This document shows positions 32,416 to 41,972 of a stretch of 64,000 bases of DNA, piece after piece; the stretch's first letter is position 1, and every line of letters starts with the position of its first letter. The translations under genes were made by a program, and so were the position numbers. The notes under the pieces were generated by a model that worked only from the letters and a program-made list of their open reading frames with translations, was not told where the DNA came from and did not search any database. Source of the stretch: Irineochytrium annulatum (lineage: Eukaryota; Chytridiomycota; Chytridiomycetes; Chytridiales; Chytridiaceae); contig JADGJL010000018.1 in NCBI GenBank assembly GCA_027600665.1, positions 1-64,000 of the forward strand. Reading direction: 5' to 3'.

Positions 32416-34992
32416 ATGAAGATCCATAGTTCAAGTCAGGATTTATCGGGACAATGGAAAATACAGCATTTTGAAGTTGGAGAGAAACGGGCAATGGATG
32501 TGGCAGCTGCTGCGCTGGATGACCGTTTCTGGATCGGGGCAGAAGTGCCTGGGGATGTACATGCTGCACTGATTGAGCGCAGTATCATTGATCCGCCCTA
32601 TTACGGTCATAATGATGCCAAAAGTCGCTGGATTGAGCAAAAGGAATGGTGGTACCGTACAACCTTCAATCTGGTGAGAGATGCGGAGACGGAAGAGCAC
32701 TTTGAACTGGTGTTTGAAGGATTGGATACGTTTGCAACGGTATATGTGAATGGCCATGAAGTTGGAAAAACGGCAAATATGCTTATGTCACATACATTTA
32801 ATGTAACGTCTCTGGTACGCAGTGGCTGGAATGCGATTGCTGTCAAGTTCGATCCGCTTCACCTGCATCACCGGGACAAAGAAACCTTCGACTGGTCCTC
32901 GTATACGAAGGAACGGCCATGGCTGCGCAAAGCAGCGATGAACTTTGGCTGGGACTGGGGACCACGCATGGTGACGGTGGGAATCTGGGGTGCCGTACGG
33001 CTGGAAAAAAGAACAATAGCCAAGTTGGAAAGTGTGTATGCTCGAACGGAATCAGTCAGTACAGATCATGCTGTGTTACACGTCACGGCAGATGTGAAGT
33101 CCGTCTTGTCTTTCCGCAGCAGACAGAAGCGTGAGCAGGCTGTGGTTGCGTCCTGTAATGTTCGCCTGCTGGACCGCAACGGACACGAGGTAGCAGGTGC
33201 CAATGAACTGCCTGTAGAAGGTGGTAAGGCAGATACCACGTTGAACGTCACGTCACCTCAGTTATGGTGGACTCATGATCTGGGTGAGCCGTATCTGTAT
33301 ACGTTAGAGGTTACATTGTGTGCTGACGGCATCGAGGTGGATCGTTACAGCGAACCTTATGGGTTACGAACGATTGAGCTGGCTCTTCACAATGAACAGG
33401 GTGAAGATGCATTTACGTTTATTCTGAACGGAGTCAAAGTATATGCCAAGGGTGCCAACTGGATTCCGGCGGATCATCTGATTGGTGCCATCCCGAGCTC
33501 CCGGTATCGTGAGCTTATCGAGCTGTCGGTAGAAGGACATATGAACATGCTGCGCGTCTGGGCCGGTGGCATCTATGAGAAGGATGTCCTCTACGATGAG
33601 TGTGACCGGCAAGGGGTGTTGGTGTGGCAGGATTTTGCATTTGCGAATGCGTTGTTCCCGGATTTCAATCGTGATTTCATGGATAATGTCCGGCAAGAGG
33701 TAGAAAACAATGTCATCCGTCTGCGTAACCGTGCCTCGCTTGCCATCTGGTGTGGCAATAACGAGATTGACTGGCTTTATGACATGAAGTCTGCAAGTGG
33801 GGATTTTACCAGTCCGTTCTACGGCGAACTTATCTATCATGAACTGATCCCTGAAGTGCTGGATCGCTTGGATCTGTCCCGTCCGTACTGGCCTTCTTCT
33901 CCGTTTGGGGATAGCAATGGTCAGGATGCGAATGATCCCGATGTCGGGGATCGCCACAACTGGCAGGTATGGCATGGCTCGGTCTATCCAAGGAAGCATG
34001 GAGAGCCGCCCCTGCTGGACTATAGTATTGAAGGTGTGACGTTCAAAAATTACAAAAAGGATCATGCGCTTTTCAGCAGTGAATTTGGTATGCATGCCTC
34101 GGCCAATCGTTACACGCTGGAGAAAAATATGCCCGCAGGGCAGTTTTATTGGGGCAGTCCGGAGATGGCCTACCGTAACAAGGATACCAACCATCAAAAA
34201 GGCATTCTGCTAATGGAAGGTTACACAGGCATTCCGCAAAATATAGAAGAATACATGAACTATTCCATGCTGACTCAAGCAGAAGGATTGCGCTACGGAA
34301 TTGAACATTTCCGACGGATTAATCACCGTAACAGCGGTGCACTCGTGTGGCAATTAAATGATAGTTGGCCAGGTACAAGCTGGTCCATGATTGATTATGA
34401 ACTGCTGCCGAAGGCATCTTTTTATTACGGGAAAATATTCTTTCATCCTGTCTTGTTGTCACTGCAGCATGAGACGGGGGAGCCGCTTGCATTGTGGGTC
34501 GTGAACGATACACGGGACGTGTTGAAAGGCGAGCTTCGATTCAATGTCTATGAATTGCAAGGAGAGAAGATCTATTCCAGCACACATGCTGTTGAAGTAA
34601 CATCTCAATCCGCATTGTGTATTGCCGAATTAACTGAAGTAGAGGTGTTACAGGGCAGACATGCGGAGGAAGTCATGGTTGAGTTGGTATCCGAAGGATT
34701 TACGGCGCCGATCAATCGGTACTTCTTGCGTGATCCTAAGGATGTGTCATTGCCGGAATCTCAATTGAGTGTACATGTGAATGAAGAGGAACAGTCTGTA
34801 ACGGTTACGGCGAGTGGGGCAATTGCACGATTGGTGAAGTTGGAGCTCCCTCTTGGGCGTGTGCGATTCAGTGATAATTATTTTGATCTGCTCCCGGGCG
34901 AGAGCCGGACGGTAAGACTTCGTCATCCAGAGCGATCGTCTTTGCCACTGACGGAACTTCGAGTCAGTGCCATGAACGGCAGAGAAGGATAA
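32416..34992 (+). CDS. GH2 beta-mannosidase
   Basis: Cytosolic exo-beta-mannosidase (858 aa), releasing mannose from beta-manno-oligosaccharides. Layout: jelly-roll domain (DLSGQWKIQHF, VPGDVHAAL, WWYRTTF), an Ig-like domain, a TIM barrel from about residue 310 (FILNGVKVYAKGANWIPADHL, LRVWAGGIYE), and C-terminal beta domains. Acid/base is E450 in WCGNNEIDW and nucleophile E556 in SSEFGMHA; VPGDVH, GANWIP and the tryptophans WQLNDSWPG are typical of beta-mannosidases rather than beta-galactosidases. No signal peptide, fitting intracellular hydrolysis after import. ATG 32416 follows GAGGGTG at 5 nt; upstream TTG 32395 is less likely. Confidence 0.92.
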   Translation: MKIHSSSQDLSGQWKIQHFEVGEKRAMDVAAAALDDRFWIGAEVPGDVHAALIERSIIDPPYYGHNDAKSRWIEQKEWWYRTTFNLVRDAETEEHFELVFEGLDTFATVYVNGHEVGKTANMLMSHTFNVTSLVRSGWNAIAVKFDPLHLHHRDKETFDWSSYTKERPWLRKAAMNFGWDWGPRMVTVGIWGAVRLEKRTIAKLESVYARTESVSTDHAVLHVTADVKSVLSFRSRQKREQAVVASCNVRLLDRNGHEVAGANELPVEGGKADTTLNVTSPQLWWTHDLGEPYLYTLEVTLCADGIEVDRYSEPYGLRTIELALHNEQGEDAFTFILNGVKVYAKGANWIPADHLIGAIPSSRYRELIELSVEGHMNMLRVWAGGIYEKDVLYDECDRQGVLVWQDFAFANALFPDFNRDFMDNVRQEVENNVIRLRNRASLAIWCGNNEIDWLYDMKSASGDFTSPFYGELIYHELIPEVLDRLDLSRPYWPSSPFGDSNGQDANDPDVGDRHNWQVWHGSVYPRKHGEPPLLDYSIEGVTFKNYKKDHALFSSEFGMHASANRYTLEKNMPAGQFYWGSPEMAYRNKDTNHQKGILLMEGYTGIPQNIEEYMNYSMLTQAEGLRYGIEHFRRINHRNSGALVWQLNDSWPGTSWSMIDYELLPKASFYYGKIFFHPVLLSLQHETGEPLALWVVNDTRDVLKGELRFNVYELQGEKIYSSTHAVEVTSQSALCIAELTEVEVLQGRHAEEVMVELVSEGFTAPINRYFLRDPKDVSLPESQLSVHVNEEEQSVTVTASGAIARLVKLELPLGRVRFSDNYFDLLPGESRTVRLRHPERSSLPLTELRVSAMNGREG

Positions 34993-35043
34993 AATAATAA
35001 TAATAGACTTCGACTTCGATTCTAGTTCGAGGTTCGAGGTTTT

Positions 35044-35079
35044 AAGGTGGTAATCCTGATCAGGGATGCCACCTTTTTT
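35044..35079 (+). terminator. terminator of the mannoside locus
   Basis: AAGGTGG (35044-35050) pairs with CCACCTT (35069-35075), with inner ATCC/GGAT, then TTTTT. Confidence 0.88.
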
Positions 35080-35131
35080 GCTTTTGCAGCAAGTGAATTC
35101 ATGTATTCGTGTCAGGTGATCTTATCGGGTT

Positions 35132-36253
35132 TTAAAGAAAAGATTCATAGCGCTGCTGAAAAGAAGTCTCCATCTCCACTTGTCGTGCAAGCTGCTGTTG
35201 AACCTTCGCTCCGCGAATCGTCTGAAGTTCCTGAAGTTGTGCAGTGGAACTGAATTGGTCTGTGGCCATCTGAACAAGTAATTCGGAGAGCACATCCGCA
35301 TCTTCGAGCGCAGCATTAAGTCCGAACGCACCGGTTGGGGTCATGGTATGAGCGGCATCACCGATGAGTACAACATTGTCTTGTGCCCACGACTGGCAAT
35401 AGCTGCTTTCGACAGATAACAGAACAAAATCACTCCAGCTCTGAATGTTGGCAGCTACAGAATCAGACAGGCAAGGAAATGCGGAGACAAGTTTGTCTAC
35501 AAAAGGAGCAATCGGCTGCTCTCGCAGCTTGGAGTATGCTCCTTCGGGGATGTTCCAGCCAATCTGAACATAACCGCCAAACTGTGAGAACAGTGCGAGC
35601 TGTTGACCATCCATGCTGGCCATCCGAACAGCCGGTTCCCAACCTATCGGTGCCGGAATACGCGCCCACAGTAGATCATACCCATGCTTGCGAATTTCGG
35701 GGGTCAAACCGGAATGTTTGCGTACAGCAGAGTATCTGCCATCAGCACCGACAATAACAGATGCTTCGATGGAGGCGGGCACGCCGTTCTGTCGAATGTT
35801 AATACCAACGATATGGCCGTTTTTGTCTCGTAACATACCCGTCATTATCGTATTGAATCGTACTGGTTCGTTTGAACTGTGCTGCTGAGCGTGCGACGTG
35901 ATGGCTTCCAGGAGATGATCTTGCGGAACATGAATACCCACATGCGATTCTCCGTTACCCGGGGATATTGTATGAACAATCTGACCATTTTCCCAATATT
36001 GAATCTGCTCCAAGAGCAGTGCTCCACGTTCCTTGACGAGGGAATAGAGGCTGTGTTTATTTAAAATTGTTTCGCCGTCCACATTGAGCAACTCTCCGCG
36101 GAACGATTTGTGCAGGTGGGGTTGCCGCTCTATGAGCATCGTGGATATTCCTTTTTGATTCAGTAAATATGAAAGTAAGGCACCACCTGGCCCAGCGCCG
36201 ACGATGCAAACATCCGTTTTTAATGGTGATTGTAAGTTCTGATTCATGTGCAT
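35132..36253 (-). CDS. FAD-dependent monooxygenase (PheA/UbiH type)
   Basis: Group A flavin hydroxylase (373 aa), cytosolic, using NAD(P)H and O2 on an unknown, probably aromatic or drug-like substrate. The FAD-binding Rossmann motif is VCIVGAGPGGALLSYLL (about residues 15-31), the middle DG motif is IVGADGRYSAVRKHSG, and the second FAD motif is VVLIGDAAHTMTPTGAFGLNAALEDA. Start ATG 36253 or ATG 36247 (six nt apart); AAGGGA lies just upstream. It is divergent from a MarR regulator that probably controls it, a common arrangement for inducible detoxification. Confidence 0.88.
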   Translation of the reverse strand: MHMNQNLQSPLKTDVCIVGAGPGGALLSYLLNQKGISTMLIERQPHLHKSFRGELLNVDGETILNKHSLYSLVKERGALLLEQIQYWENGQIVHTISPGNGESHVGIHVPQDHLLEAITSHAQQHSSNEPVRFNTIMTGMLRDKNGHIVGINIRQNGVPASIEASVIVGADGRYSAVRKHSGLTPEIRKHGYDLLWARIPAPIGWEPAVRMASMDGQQLALFSQFGGYVQIGWNIPEGAYSKLREQPIAPFVDKLVSAFPCLSDSVAANIQSWSDFVLLSVESSYCQSWAQDNVVLIGDAAHTMTPTGAFGLNAALEDADVLSELLVQMATDQFSSTAQLQELQTIRGAKVQQQLARQVEMETSFQQRYESFL

Positions 36254-36463
36254 AAGTCCCTTGCAGTATAATGGTGACTCTTGTTTACTTTATAACAACA
36301 AATTTATTAAAATCATTAAGTAACTAAAAGTAACTTTGAAGATATAGGTTATTATAAACAAACCCGTTGCCATAATGCAATAGCTGCAACCCAAAATAGA
36401 ACACAAGTCTTTCGGTAGAGTATAAGGTGTCCAATACAAGCGTATTTTTCACAAACATCATAG

Positions 36464-36480
36464 TGTAAATATGTTACAAT
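36464..36480. promoter_or_regulatory. palindrome over the marR promoter
   Basis: TGTAA-N5-TTACA (36464-36478) overlaps the extended -10 TGT-TACAAT (36475-36480). It is a candidate MarR operator. Nearer the monooxygenase, AAGTAACT is repeated with a 10-bp period around 36320-36340. Confidence 0.5.
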
Positions 36481-36517
36481 ATAAGGTAGGTTATGATGAA
36501 AGGCAGGAGGAACGTTT

Positions 36518-37000
36518 ATGAGCCCGGATACGGAGCGAAACTCTCAATTGGCAAATGTAGATCAATTGTTGGAGGCCTTCTTCAGATATAAAAATAAAGT
36601 ATTGGATCAGCAGCAGAAGACCGAAACCAACTGTAAACTGAATCCGACAAAAAGTCATATATTGGGCATGATTTTACGTGAACAACGCTGTATGGCGGTT
36701 GATGTGGCGAGACAACTCAGCTTGTCCTCCGGTGCAACCACGATTGTACTGAATCAACTGGAAACGGAAGGCTTGATCCAGAGGGTGCGCAGTGAAGAAG
36801 ATCGTAGAATTGTTTGGCTGTCCTTAACGGATGAAGGGGCGCAGCTTGCGAAGACACTTAATGCGAATCGTGGCCGAATGACGTGGGAATTGTTGCAAGC
36901 ACTTTCCGAAGAGGAGCAGCAACAGATGTTCGGCATGTTGAAGAAAATTGAACTGAAACTGCTGGAGAACATGAAGTCGTTTGAGCAGATCCATCGATAA
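36518..37000 (+). CDS. MarR family transcriptional regulator
   Basis: Dimeric winged-helix repressor (160 aa). The recognition part MAVDVARQLSLSSGATTIVLNQLETEGLIQRVRSEEDRRIVWLSLTDEG contains the helix-turn-helix and the wing with the conserved DxR (EEDRR). N-terminal and C-terminal helices would form the dimer interface. ATG 36518 follows AGGAGGAA. Likely controls itself and the divergent monooxygenase in response to a small aromatic ligand (inference). Confidence 0.9.
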   Translation: MSPDTERNSQLANVDQLLEAFFRYKNKVLDQQQKTETNCKLNPTKSHILGMILREQRCMAVDVARQLSLSSGATTIVLNQLETEGLIQRVRSEEDRRIVWLSLTDEGAQLAKTLNANRGRMTWELLQALSEEEQQQMFGMLKKIELKLLENMKSFEQIHR

Positions 37001-37026
37001 TGCATATATGACTTGTTCTTTTGAAG

Positions 37027-37089
37027 ACGTCAGTCCTCATGAGTTCGTCCCTTTTTGCGGGGGGATGAGCCTTGAAGACTGGCGTTTTT
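37027..37089 (+). terminator. long terminator hairpin after marR
   Basis: ACGTCAGTC (37027-37035) pairs with GACTGGCGT (37077-37085, one wobble), inner CTCAT/ATGAG, then TTTT. Confidence 0.8.
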
Positions 37090-37097
37090 GAGTTTGT

Positions 37098-37397
37098 TCA
37101 CAAATGAAAGCGAACCACATGATCCGTCAATCCTTCCTGAATCAACACTTCTTTTTGTTTCCTGCCCATCAGGTCAAAGTGGGGAAATGGCTGCCGCTGA
37201 TGAATATATCGGGGGTCCAACCCGTGATCGTTACACCAACACTCGAGACGTTCCAGATCTGCACAGCCAACTTTGGTGACACTGGTGATGCCGGGGAATC
37301 GGTTGTCAATCCAGAAATGAGTGAGGTACGCAATCTCACCACGAGCAACTTGTTCCTTCCACGCAGCCAACTCTTGTCGTTTAATTCCAAATGCCAT
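37098..37397 (-). CDS. YneQ-like conserved protein of unknown function
   Basis: A 99-aa soluble protein resembling Bacillus YneQ: MAFGIKRQELAAWKEQVARGEIAYLTHFWIDNRFPG, then TVTKVGCADLERL and PHFDLMGRKQKEVLI. The conserved aromatic, Asp and His residues (THFWID, YIHQRQPFPHFD) could form a small binding site; no function is known. The start ATG 37397 has AAGGAA at moderate distance. It is convergent with marR. Confidence 0.7.
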   Translation of the reverse strand: MAFGIKRQELAAWKEQVARGEIAYLTHFWIDNRFPGITSVTKVGCADLERLECWCNDHGLDPRYIHQRQPFPHFDLMGRKQKEVLIQEGLTDHVVRFHL

Positions 37398-37549
37398 AGA
37401 TACAAGTTCCTTTCCAAACGGGTATTGTCCTGAGCATATTGTAACATCTTATATACAGAATCCATCAGAATTCTTCAAAATAGACTAGTCTGAGACGAGT
37501 TGGTTGGGTATATGAATATGACAACATTTTTATAACAAAGTCTGGATTA

Positions 37550-37558
37550 TGTTAAAAT
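37550..37558 (+). promoter_or_regulatory. extended -10 promoter of the antiporter gene
   Basis: TGT-TAAAAT (37550-37558) with a weak -35 TTATAA at 37530-37535, about 50 nt before the antiporter start. Confidence 0.45.
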
Positions 37559-37610
37559 AAACCTATACAACAAAGGTTTCACACTTCTATAGCGGAAAGG
37601 GATTGTCATC

Positions 37611-39635
37611 ATGGAAATATTTATAGCCGTACTTGTTTTACTGGTACTGATCGGTTTATCGAACATCCTCAACCGGTTTGTACCTTTTATTCCCGTTCCG
37701 CTCATTCAAATCGTGCTCGGTGTAGCCATAGCTCTGCTTCCTGCCGGGGTACACTTGCAGTTGAATCCGGAATTGTTCTTTGTACTTTTTATCGCACCAT
37801 TGTTATACAACGATGGGAAGCGAACACCAAGGAATGAATTATGGAATCTGCGTGCACCTATCCTTCTGCTTGCGTTGGGACTTGTATTTGTGACGGTGGT
37901 TGTGGCGGGATATGCCATTCATTGGCTGATTCCTACGATTCCGTTACCCGCGGCTTTTGCTCTTGCAGCCATATTGTCCCCGACAGATGCAGTGGCCGTT
38001 GGTGCTATGGCAGGACGAGTACATTTGCCTAAAAGCATACATAGGCTTCTTGAAGGTGAAGCATTAATGAATGATGCATCCGGCTTGGTCGCCTTCAAAT
38101 TCGCCATTGCAGCCACGGTCACAGGTGTGTTTTCCCTGGCACAGGCAACCTTCAGTTTTATCCTGATTGCCATTGGCGGACTTCTCGTCGGTGCATTGTT
38201 ATCTTTTCTGTTAATCCGGCTCGGGATGTGGATTCGCAGACTGGGCATGGAAGATGTAACAATTCACATGCTGTTGCAAATACTGACGCCATTTATCATC
38301 TATCTGGTGAGTGAAGAAATTGGGGTATCAGGTATTCTTGCGGTAGTGGCAGGCGGTATTATCCACGCCATTGAGCGTGACCGCGCTGAATCGGTTCAAC
38401 TGAAAATGCAGGTGGTATCTGCCAGCACATGGTCAGTCATTTTATTTATACTAAATGGTCTGGTGTTTGTAATTCTGGGTGTACAGGTCCCGGATGTTTT
38501 AAGTACCATTTTCGAAAATGTTTCGTTTAATAATCTGCAAGTGCTGGGCTATGTGGGCTTGATCTCGGTGCTACTGCTGGTTCTGCGCTTTCTCTGGATC
38601 TATCTGTTCTGGCAAGGGAATGAATGGCTGCGTACCAAATCCTCTATAGGCAGACCCAAATTCAAGGATATCACGATTATTTCCCTATCTGGGGTACGTG
38701 GGGCTGTCACATTGGCGGGTGCCTTCTCCATTCCTTATGTGCTTCAGGATGGTTCACCTTTCCCTGAACGGGATCTCATTATTTTCCTGGCGGCAGGGGT
38801 TATCCTTTTCTCCCTGATTGCGGCGAGTGTGTTTCTTCCGGTTTTGGCTAAGAACGCTGGGGGATCCACCGAAGAAACACCACAGAAGTCCGAGCGAAAA
38901 GCACATGACATTATGCTGAATGCCGCAATACGGGCTGTCAAATCCGAAATGAATGATGAAAACAAAGCTGCAGCACTCGCGGTCGTCTCCGATCTGTCCA
39001 AATATATCAGGCAGGCCGCAGGTCAGCTTACCGCAGATAAACGCAAATATATCCAGAAACAGGAAACGGCTATTAACCTGATTGCCACCCGAGCGGAGCG
39101 AAAAGAAATCGAAGCGATGCTGGATGAAAATGCAATTGCTTCCGATGCTGCTTTCAAATGTGACAGTTGGCTGGATCGCAAGGAAATGATGTTGGCCAAT
39201 CGCGCAAACACTCAGATGATGACCTCAATCAATGAGATCGGGCGTATGCTGGGTCATCTATTCACCAATCGATCCCAGAAGCCGAGTCAACCCTTCATGC
39301 TAGAAAATGCAGAACTTTTCCGTCAGGTGAAGTTACGCACCTCTGAAGCGGCAATTAAGGCCATTCGTGCCCATATGAACGATGGGAATCGAATCGTAGC
39401 TTTGTCAGTCATCGCCAAATATGAACGTGTCATTGCCAAACTGCGAACCTGGAACCAAGGGAAAACGGAAGATCCGTTTAATCAGGAGAAGCTTGAGTTG
39501 CAGATGGTGGCGATTCAGGAACAGCGCAATACAGTGCAACAATTGTATGAGAACGGTGAGATTAATCGTGATGTGGCTGCCAAGCTGCGCCGGTTTATTA
39601 ATGATGTGGAAGCAACTGCGTTGAAAAATACCTAA
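37611..39635 (+). CDS. CPA1 family sodium/proton antiporter
   Basis: Membrane antiporter (674 aa) exchanging Na+ or K+ for H+, for pH and salt homeostasis. About twelve helices cover residues 1-415. The signature LAAILSPTDAVAVGAMAGRVHLP and LEGEALMNDASGLVAFKFA carry the CPA1 ND residues; FKDITIISLSGVRGAVTLAGAFSIP is helix 10-11. A cytosolic tail of about 260 aa (Lys/Glu/Ala-rich, with LRTSEAAIKAIRAHMNDGN echoing AIRAVKSEMNDENKAAAL) follows and contains two similar helical repeats, probably regulatory. ATG 37611 follows GAAAGGG. No terminator seen before the next promoter. Confidence 0.92.
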   Translation: MEIFIAVLVLLVLIGLSNILNRFVPFIPVPLIQIVLGVAIALLPAGVHLQLNPELFFVLFIAPLLYNDGKRTPRNELWNLRAPILLLALGLVFVTVVVAGYAIHWLIPTIPLPAAFALAAILSPTDAVAVGAMAGRVHLPKSIHRLLEGEALMNDASGLVAFKFAIAATVTGVFSLAQATFSFILIAIGGLLVGALLSFLLIRLGMWIRRLGMEDVTIHMLLQILTPFIIYLVSEEIGVSGILAVVAGGIIHAIERDRAESVQLKMQVVSASTWSVILFILNGLVFVILGVQVPDVLSTIFENVSFNNLQVLGYVGLISVLLLVLRFLWIYLFWQGNEWLRTKSSIGRPKFKDITIISLSGVRGAVTLAGAFSIPYVLQDGSPFPERDLIIFLAAGVILFSLIAASVFLPVLAKNAGGSTEETPQKSERKAHDIMLNAAIRAVKSEMNDENKAAALAVVSDLSKYIRQAAGQLTADKRKYIQKQETAINLIATRAERKEIEAMLDENAIASDAAFKCDSWLDRKEMMLANRANTQMMTSINEIGRMLGHLFTNRSQKPSQPFMLENAELFRQVKLRTSEAAIKAIRAHMNDGNRIVALSVIAKYERVIAKLRTWNQGKTEDPFNQEKLELQMVAIQEQRNTVQQLYENGEINRDVAAKLRRFINDVEATALKNT

Positions 39636-39652
39636 TCCGATAAATCCGATAT

Positions 39653-39681
39653 TTTAAATAAGTTAAACGGTCTGATATACT
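39653..39681 (+). promoter_or_regulatory. promoter of the aldo/keto reductase gene
   Basis: TTTAAA (39653-39658), 17 nt, TATACT (39676-39681) with a TGA extension. Confidence 0.65.
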
Positions 39682-39741
39682 ATGGAACAAGAAAATGAAT
39701 CACTATCCATTATATATCGATCAGTAAGGGAGAGATGACAC

Positions 39742-40683
39742 ATGGCAAAACAACAAATACGTTTGGGCAAGACCGATCTGGTCGTAAATCCCATTGGACT
39801 GGGTGCTAGTGCTGTAGGAGGGCATAATATCTATCCGGATATGCTGAATGATGAGACGGGTAAGGAAGTAGTTCGTACAGCTTTGAAACAAGGGATTAAC
39901 TTTCTGGATACGGCATATATTTACGGACCTGAGCATTCAGAGCGATTGATCGGCGAAGTATTGAAGGAAACCGGTCAGCGTCAGAATACCATCATTGCGA
40001 CCAAGGCAGCTCATAAATTGGTGGATGGCAAGATTGTCATGGATAACTCACCTGCTTTTCTGAAGACATCCGTGGATGAGGCGTTGAAACGTCTGCAAAC
40101 GGATTACATTGATCTGTTCTACATTCACTTTCCGGATGAACATACGCCTAAGGATGAAGCGGTAGATGCGTTAAAACAATTAAAAGACGCTGGTAAAATT
40201 CGTGCGATTGGCGTATCTAATTTCTCCATTGATCAGTTACGTGAAGCCAACAAAGACGGGCATGTAGACGTATTACAGTCTGAATATAATCTGTTCAAAA
40301 GAGAAGCGGAGAAAGAGCTGTTGCCGTATACGGCTGAGCATAATATTTCTTTTGTGCCTTACTTCCCATTGGCAGCGGGACTGCTCGGTGGTAAATATAA
40401 TCGCAATACAACCTTTCAGGATGGACGGGCGAAGAATCCGCTGTTCACGGGTGAAGCCTTCATCGAAAATTTGGATAAAGTTGAGCAACTGCGCAGCATA
40501 GCACAATCTAAGGATGTTGAGGTTGCTCATCTGGTTCTGGCCTGGTACCTGACGCAGCCTTCGATTGATGCACTGATTCCAGGTGCCAAGAGACCAGAGC
40601 AGGTCATTAACAATCTGCAAACATTAAATGTGGAATTAACTGCTGAAGAAATTGCCGTTGTGGATCAGATCTTTCGTTCATGA
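39742..40683 (+). CDS. aldo/keto reductase
   Basis: NADPH-dependent (beta/alpha)8 oxidoreductase (313 aa), substrate unknown. The tetrad is visible: Asp in [15 protein letters not shown] with Tyr five residues on, Lys in IIATKAAHK, His in LFYIHFPDE. The C-terminal NADP-binding part is [17 protein letters not shown]. It resembles the YhdN/GSP69-type general stress reductases. ATG 39742 follows AAGGGAGAG. The deacetylase gene follows after 63 nt with no terminator, so co-transcription is likely. Confidence 0.9.
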   Translation: MAKQQIRLGKTDLVVNPIGLGASAVGGHNIYPDMLNDETGKEVVRTALKQGINFLDTAYIYGPEHSERLIGEVLKETGQRQNTIIATKAAHKLVDGKIVMDNSPAFLKTSVDEALKRLQTDYIDLFYIHFPDEHTPKDEAVDALKQLKDAGKIRAIGVSNFSIDQLREANKDGHVDVLQSEYNLFKREAEKELLPYTAEHNISFVPYFPLAAGLLGGKYNRNTTFQDGRAKNPLFTGEAFIENLDKVEQLRSIAQSKDVEVAHLVLAWYLTQPSIDALIPGAKRPEQVINNLQTLNVELTAEEIAVVDQIFRS

Positions 40684-40746
40684 GTTCGGGTGAATCGGGA
40701 AATGCTAACAGGGAGTTTACGTTTGAAGACAAAGTGAGGACACAAC

Positions 40747-41535
40747 ATGAACCTGAAGGCAGCCCGAGTCATCGGAATGTTCACGCTAATTATTTTGCTG
40801 GGTAGCAGTTCTGCTTATGCGAAGCCTGTACAGAAGAACCGTCAGTATTATGAGGAACGAGGAGAGATCGTGTGGGAAGTTCCCACACAGGATAAACTCA
40901 TCGCTCTGACCTTTGATGATGGACCAGATCCGGTTCAGACTCCGCAGATTCTGGCATTGCTTCAGCAATATCAAGCTAAAGGAACCTTTTTTGTACTAGG
41001 CAAATGGGCAGAGAAATTTCCTGAACTGATTAAGCAGGAACAGCTCGAAGGGCATGAAATCGCCAATCATACGTATGCGCACACGTATGCAGTCCGATCA
41101 ACACGTGCGGACAAGTACATGAAGGATATGAACGCAGCGGAAAGTTCCATCATTGAAGCGGGTGCGGAGCGGCCCTTGTTGTTCAGACCGCCTGGCGGTT
41201 ATTACAATGATATGGTCATTCAGGCTGCCAAACAAAAAGGGTATACCATCGTACTCTGGTCCTGGCATCAGGATACACGAGACTGGGCTTCCCCAGGTGT
41301 GTCGGCTATCGTTAAAAAAGTACTGAATAACGCCCGTAATGGGGATATTGTACTCTTCCATGATAAGGTGGAAGGCAAATCCCATACGGTAGCTGCACTC
41401 AAAACGATTTTGCCAAAGTTACAGCAGCAGGGATATCGATTCGTGACGGTGTCTGAGCTGCTTGCTGTGAAGGCACGTGAAGCTGCGAAGGATGGGGCTG
41501 CACCTTCTTCTTCGTTGAAGCATGTGAAGCCCTAG
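40747..41535 (+). CDS. polysaccharide deacetylase (NodB domain)
   Basis: Exported carbohydrate esterase 4 (262 aa), removing N-acetyl from peptidoglycan or chitin-like glycans. Signal peptide residues 1-26 (cut near AYAKP). Motif 1 TFDDGPDP, motif 2 HEIANHTYAHT with the two metal His, motif 3 RPPGGYYND, motif 4 SWHQDTRDW and motif 5 DIVLFHD. The pattern fits PdaA/PgdA-like deacetylases; the exact glycan is unknown. ATG 40747 follows GTGAGGA. Confidence 0.92.
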   Translation: MNLKAARVIGMFTLIILLGSSSAYAKPVQKNRQYYEERGEIVWEVPTQDKLIALTFDDGPDPVQTPQILALLQQYQAKGTFFVLGKWAEKFPELIKQEQLEGHEIANHTYAHTYAVRSTRADKYMKDMNAAESSIIEAGAERPLLFRPPGGYYNDMVIQAAKQKGYTIVLWSWHQDTRDWASPGVSAIVKKVLNNARNGDIVLFHDKVEGKSHTVAALKTILPKLQQQGYRFVTVSELLAVKAREAAKDGAAPSSSLKHVKP

Positions 41536-41551
41536 ATATTGCAATTCAATT

Positions 41552-41591
41552 AGAAACCGCAGGCCTCGGGATATAGAGACCTGCGGTTTCT
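41552..41591 (+). terminator. intrinsic terminator after the deacetylase
   Basis: AGAAACCGCAGG (41552-41563) pairs with CCTGCGGTTTCT (41580-41591), then TTCTATTT. Confidence 0.88.
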
Positions 41592-41745
41592 TTCTATTTG
41601 ATCTCCATATGAAACATGAATCCAGGAGTGGGAGGTGTTGTCTGTCTCCCTTTTGTTTTGAAACCAAAACGTCTACAATAGATGGAGCTTTGTATGAAGA
41701 GCTACTTGAACCATGATATGAATGATGACATAGAGGAGAGTGAAC

Positions 41746-41952
41746 ATGATGAATGGACAACAACGAATAAATATTAAACCGGGTCTTGAAGTGGACATTG
41801 TATTGAAGCAGGACCAAGCTACAGGTAAGCTGACACGTGGCATTGTAAAGGATCTGTTAACCAAGTCCCCTACCCATCCACACGGAATCAAAGTACGACT
41901 GACGAGTGGCCAAGTTGGACGTGTGAAACAGGTCATTACAGGATCGAACTAA
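41746..41952 (+). CDS. ywbE: YwbE family protein
   Basis: A 68-aa protein matching the YwbE family almost throughout: INIKPGLEVDIVLKQDQATGKLTRGIVKDLLT and SPTHPHGIKVRLTSGQVGRVKQV. It is predicted to be a small beta-barrel (KOW-like), possibly RNA-binding, with unknown role. ATG 41746 lies 7 nt after GAGGAG; GTG 41740 would be too close. The DUF4269 gene follows almost at once. Confidence 0.9.
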   Translation: MMNGQQRINIKPGLEVDIVLKQDQATGKLTRGIVKDLLTKSPTHPHGIKVRLTSGQVGRVKQVITGSN

Positions 41953-41972
41953 CTGTGGCTCAAGGCGTTGAA

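Noticed and set aside
33364..34197. Long open frame (277 codons) on the minus strand inside the beta-mannosidase gene
   Set aside because: It is fully antisense to an intact GH2 gene with both catalytic motifs. It has no ribosome-binding site, and its protein has no recognisable domain.
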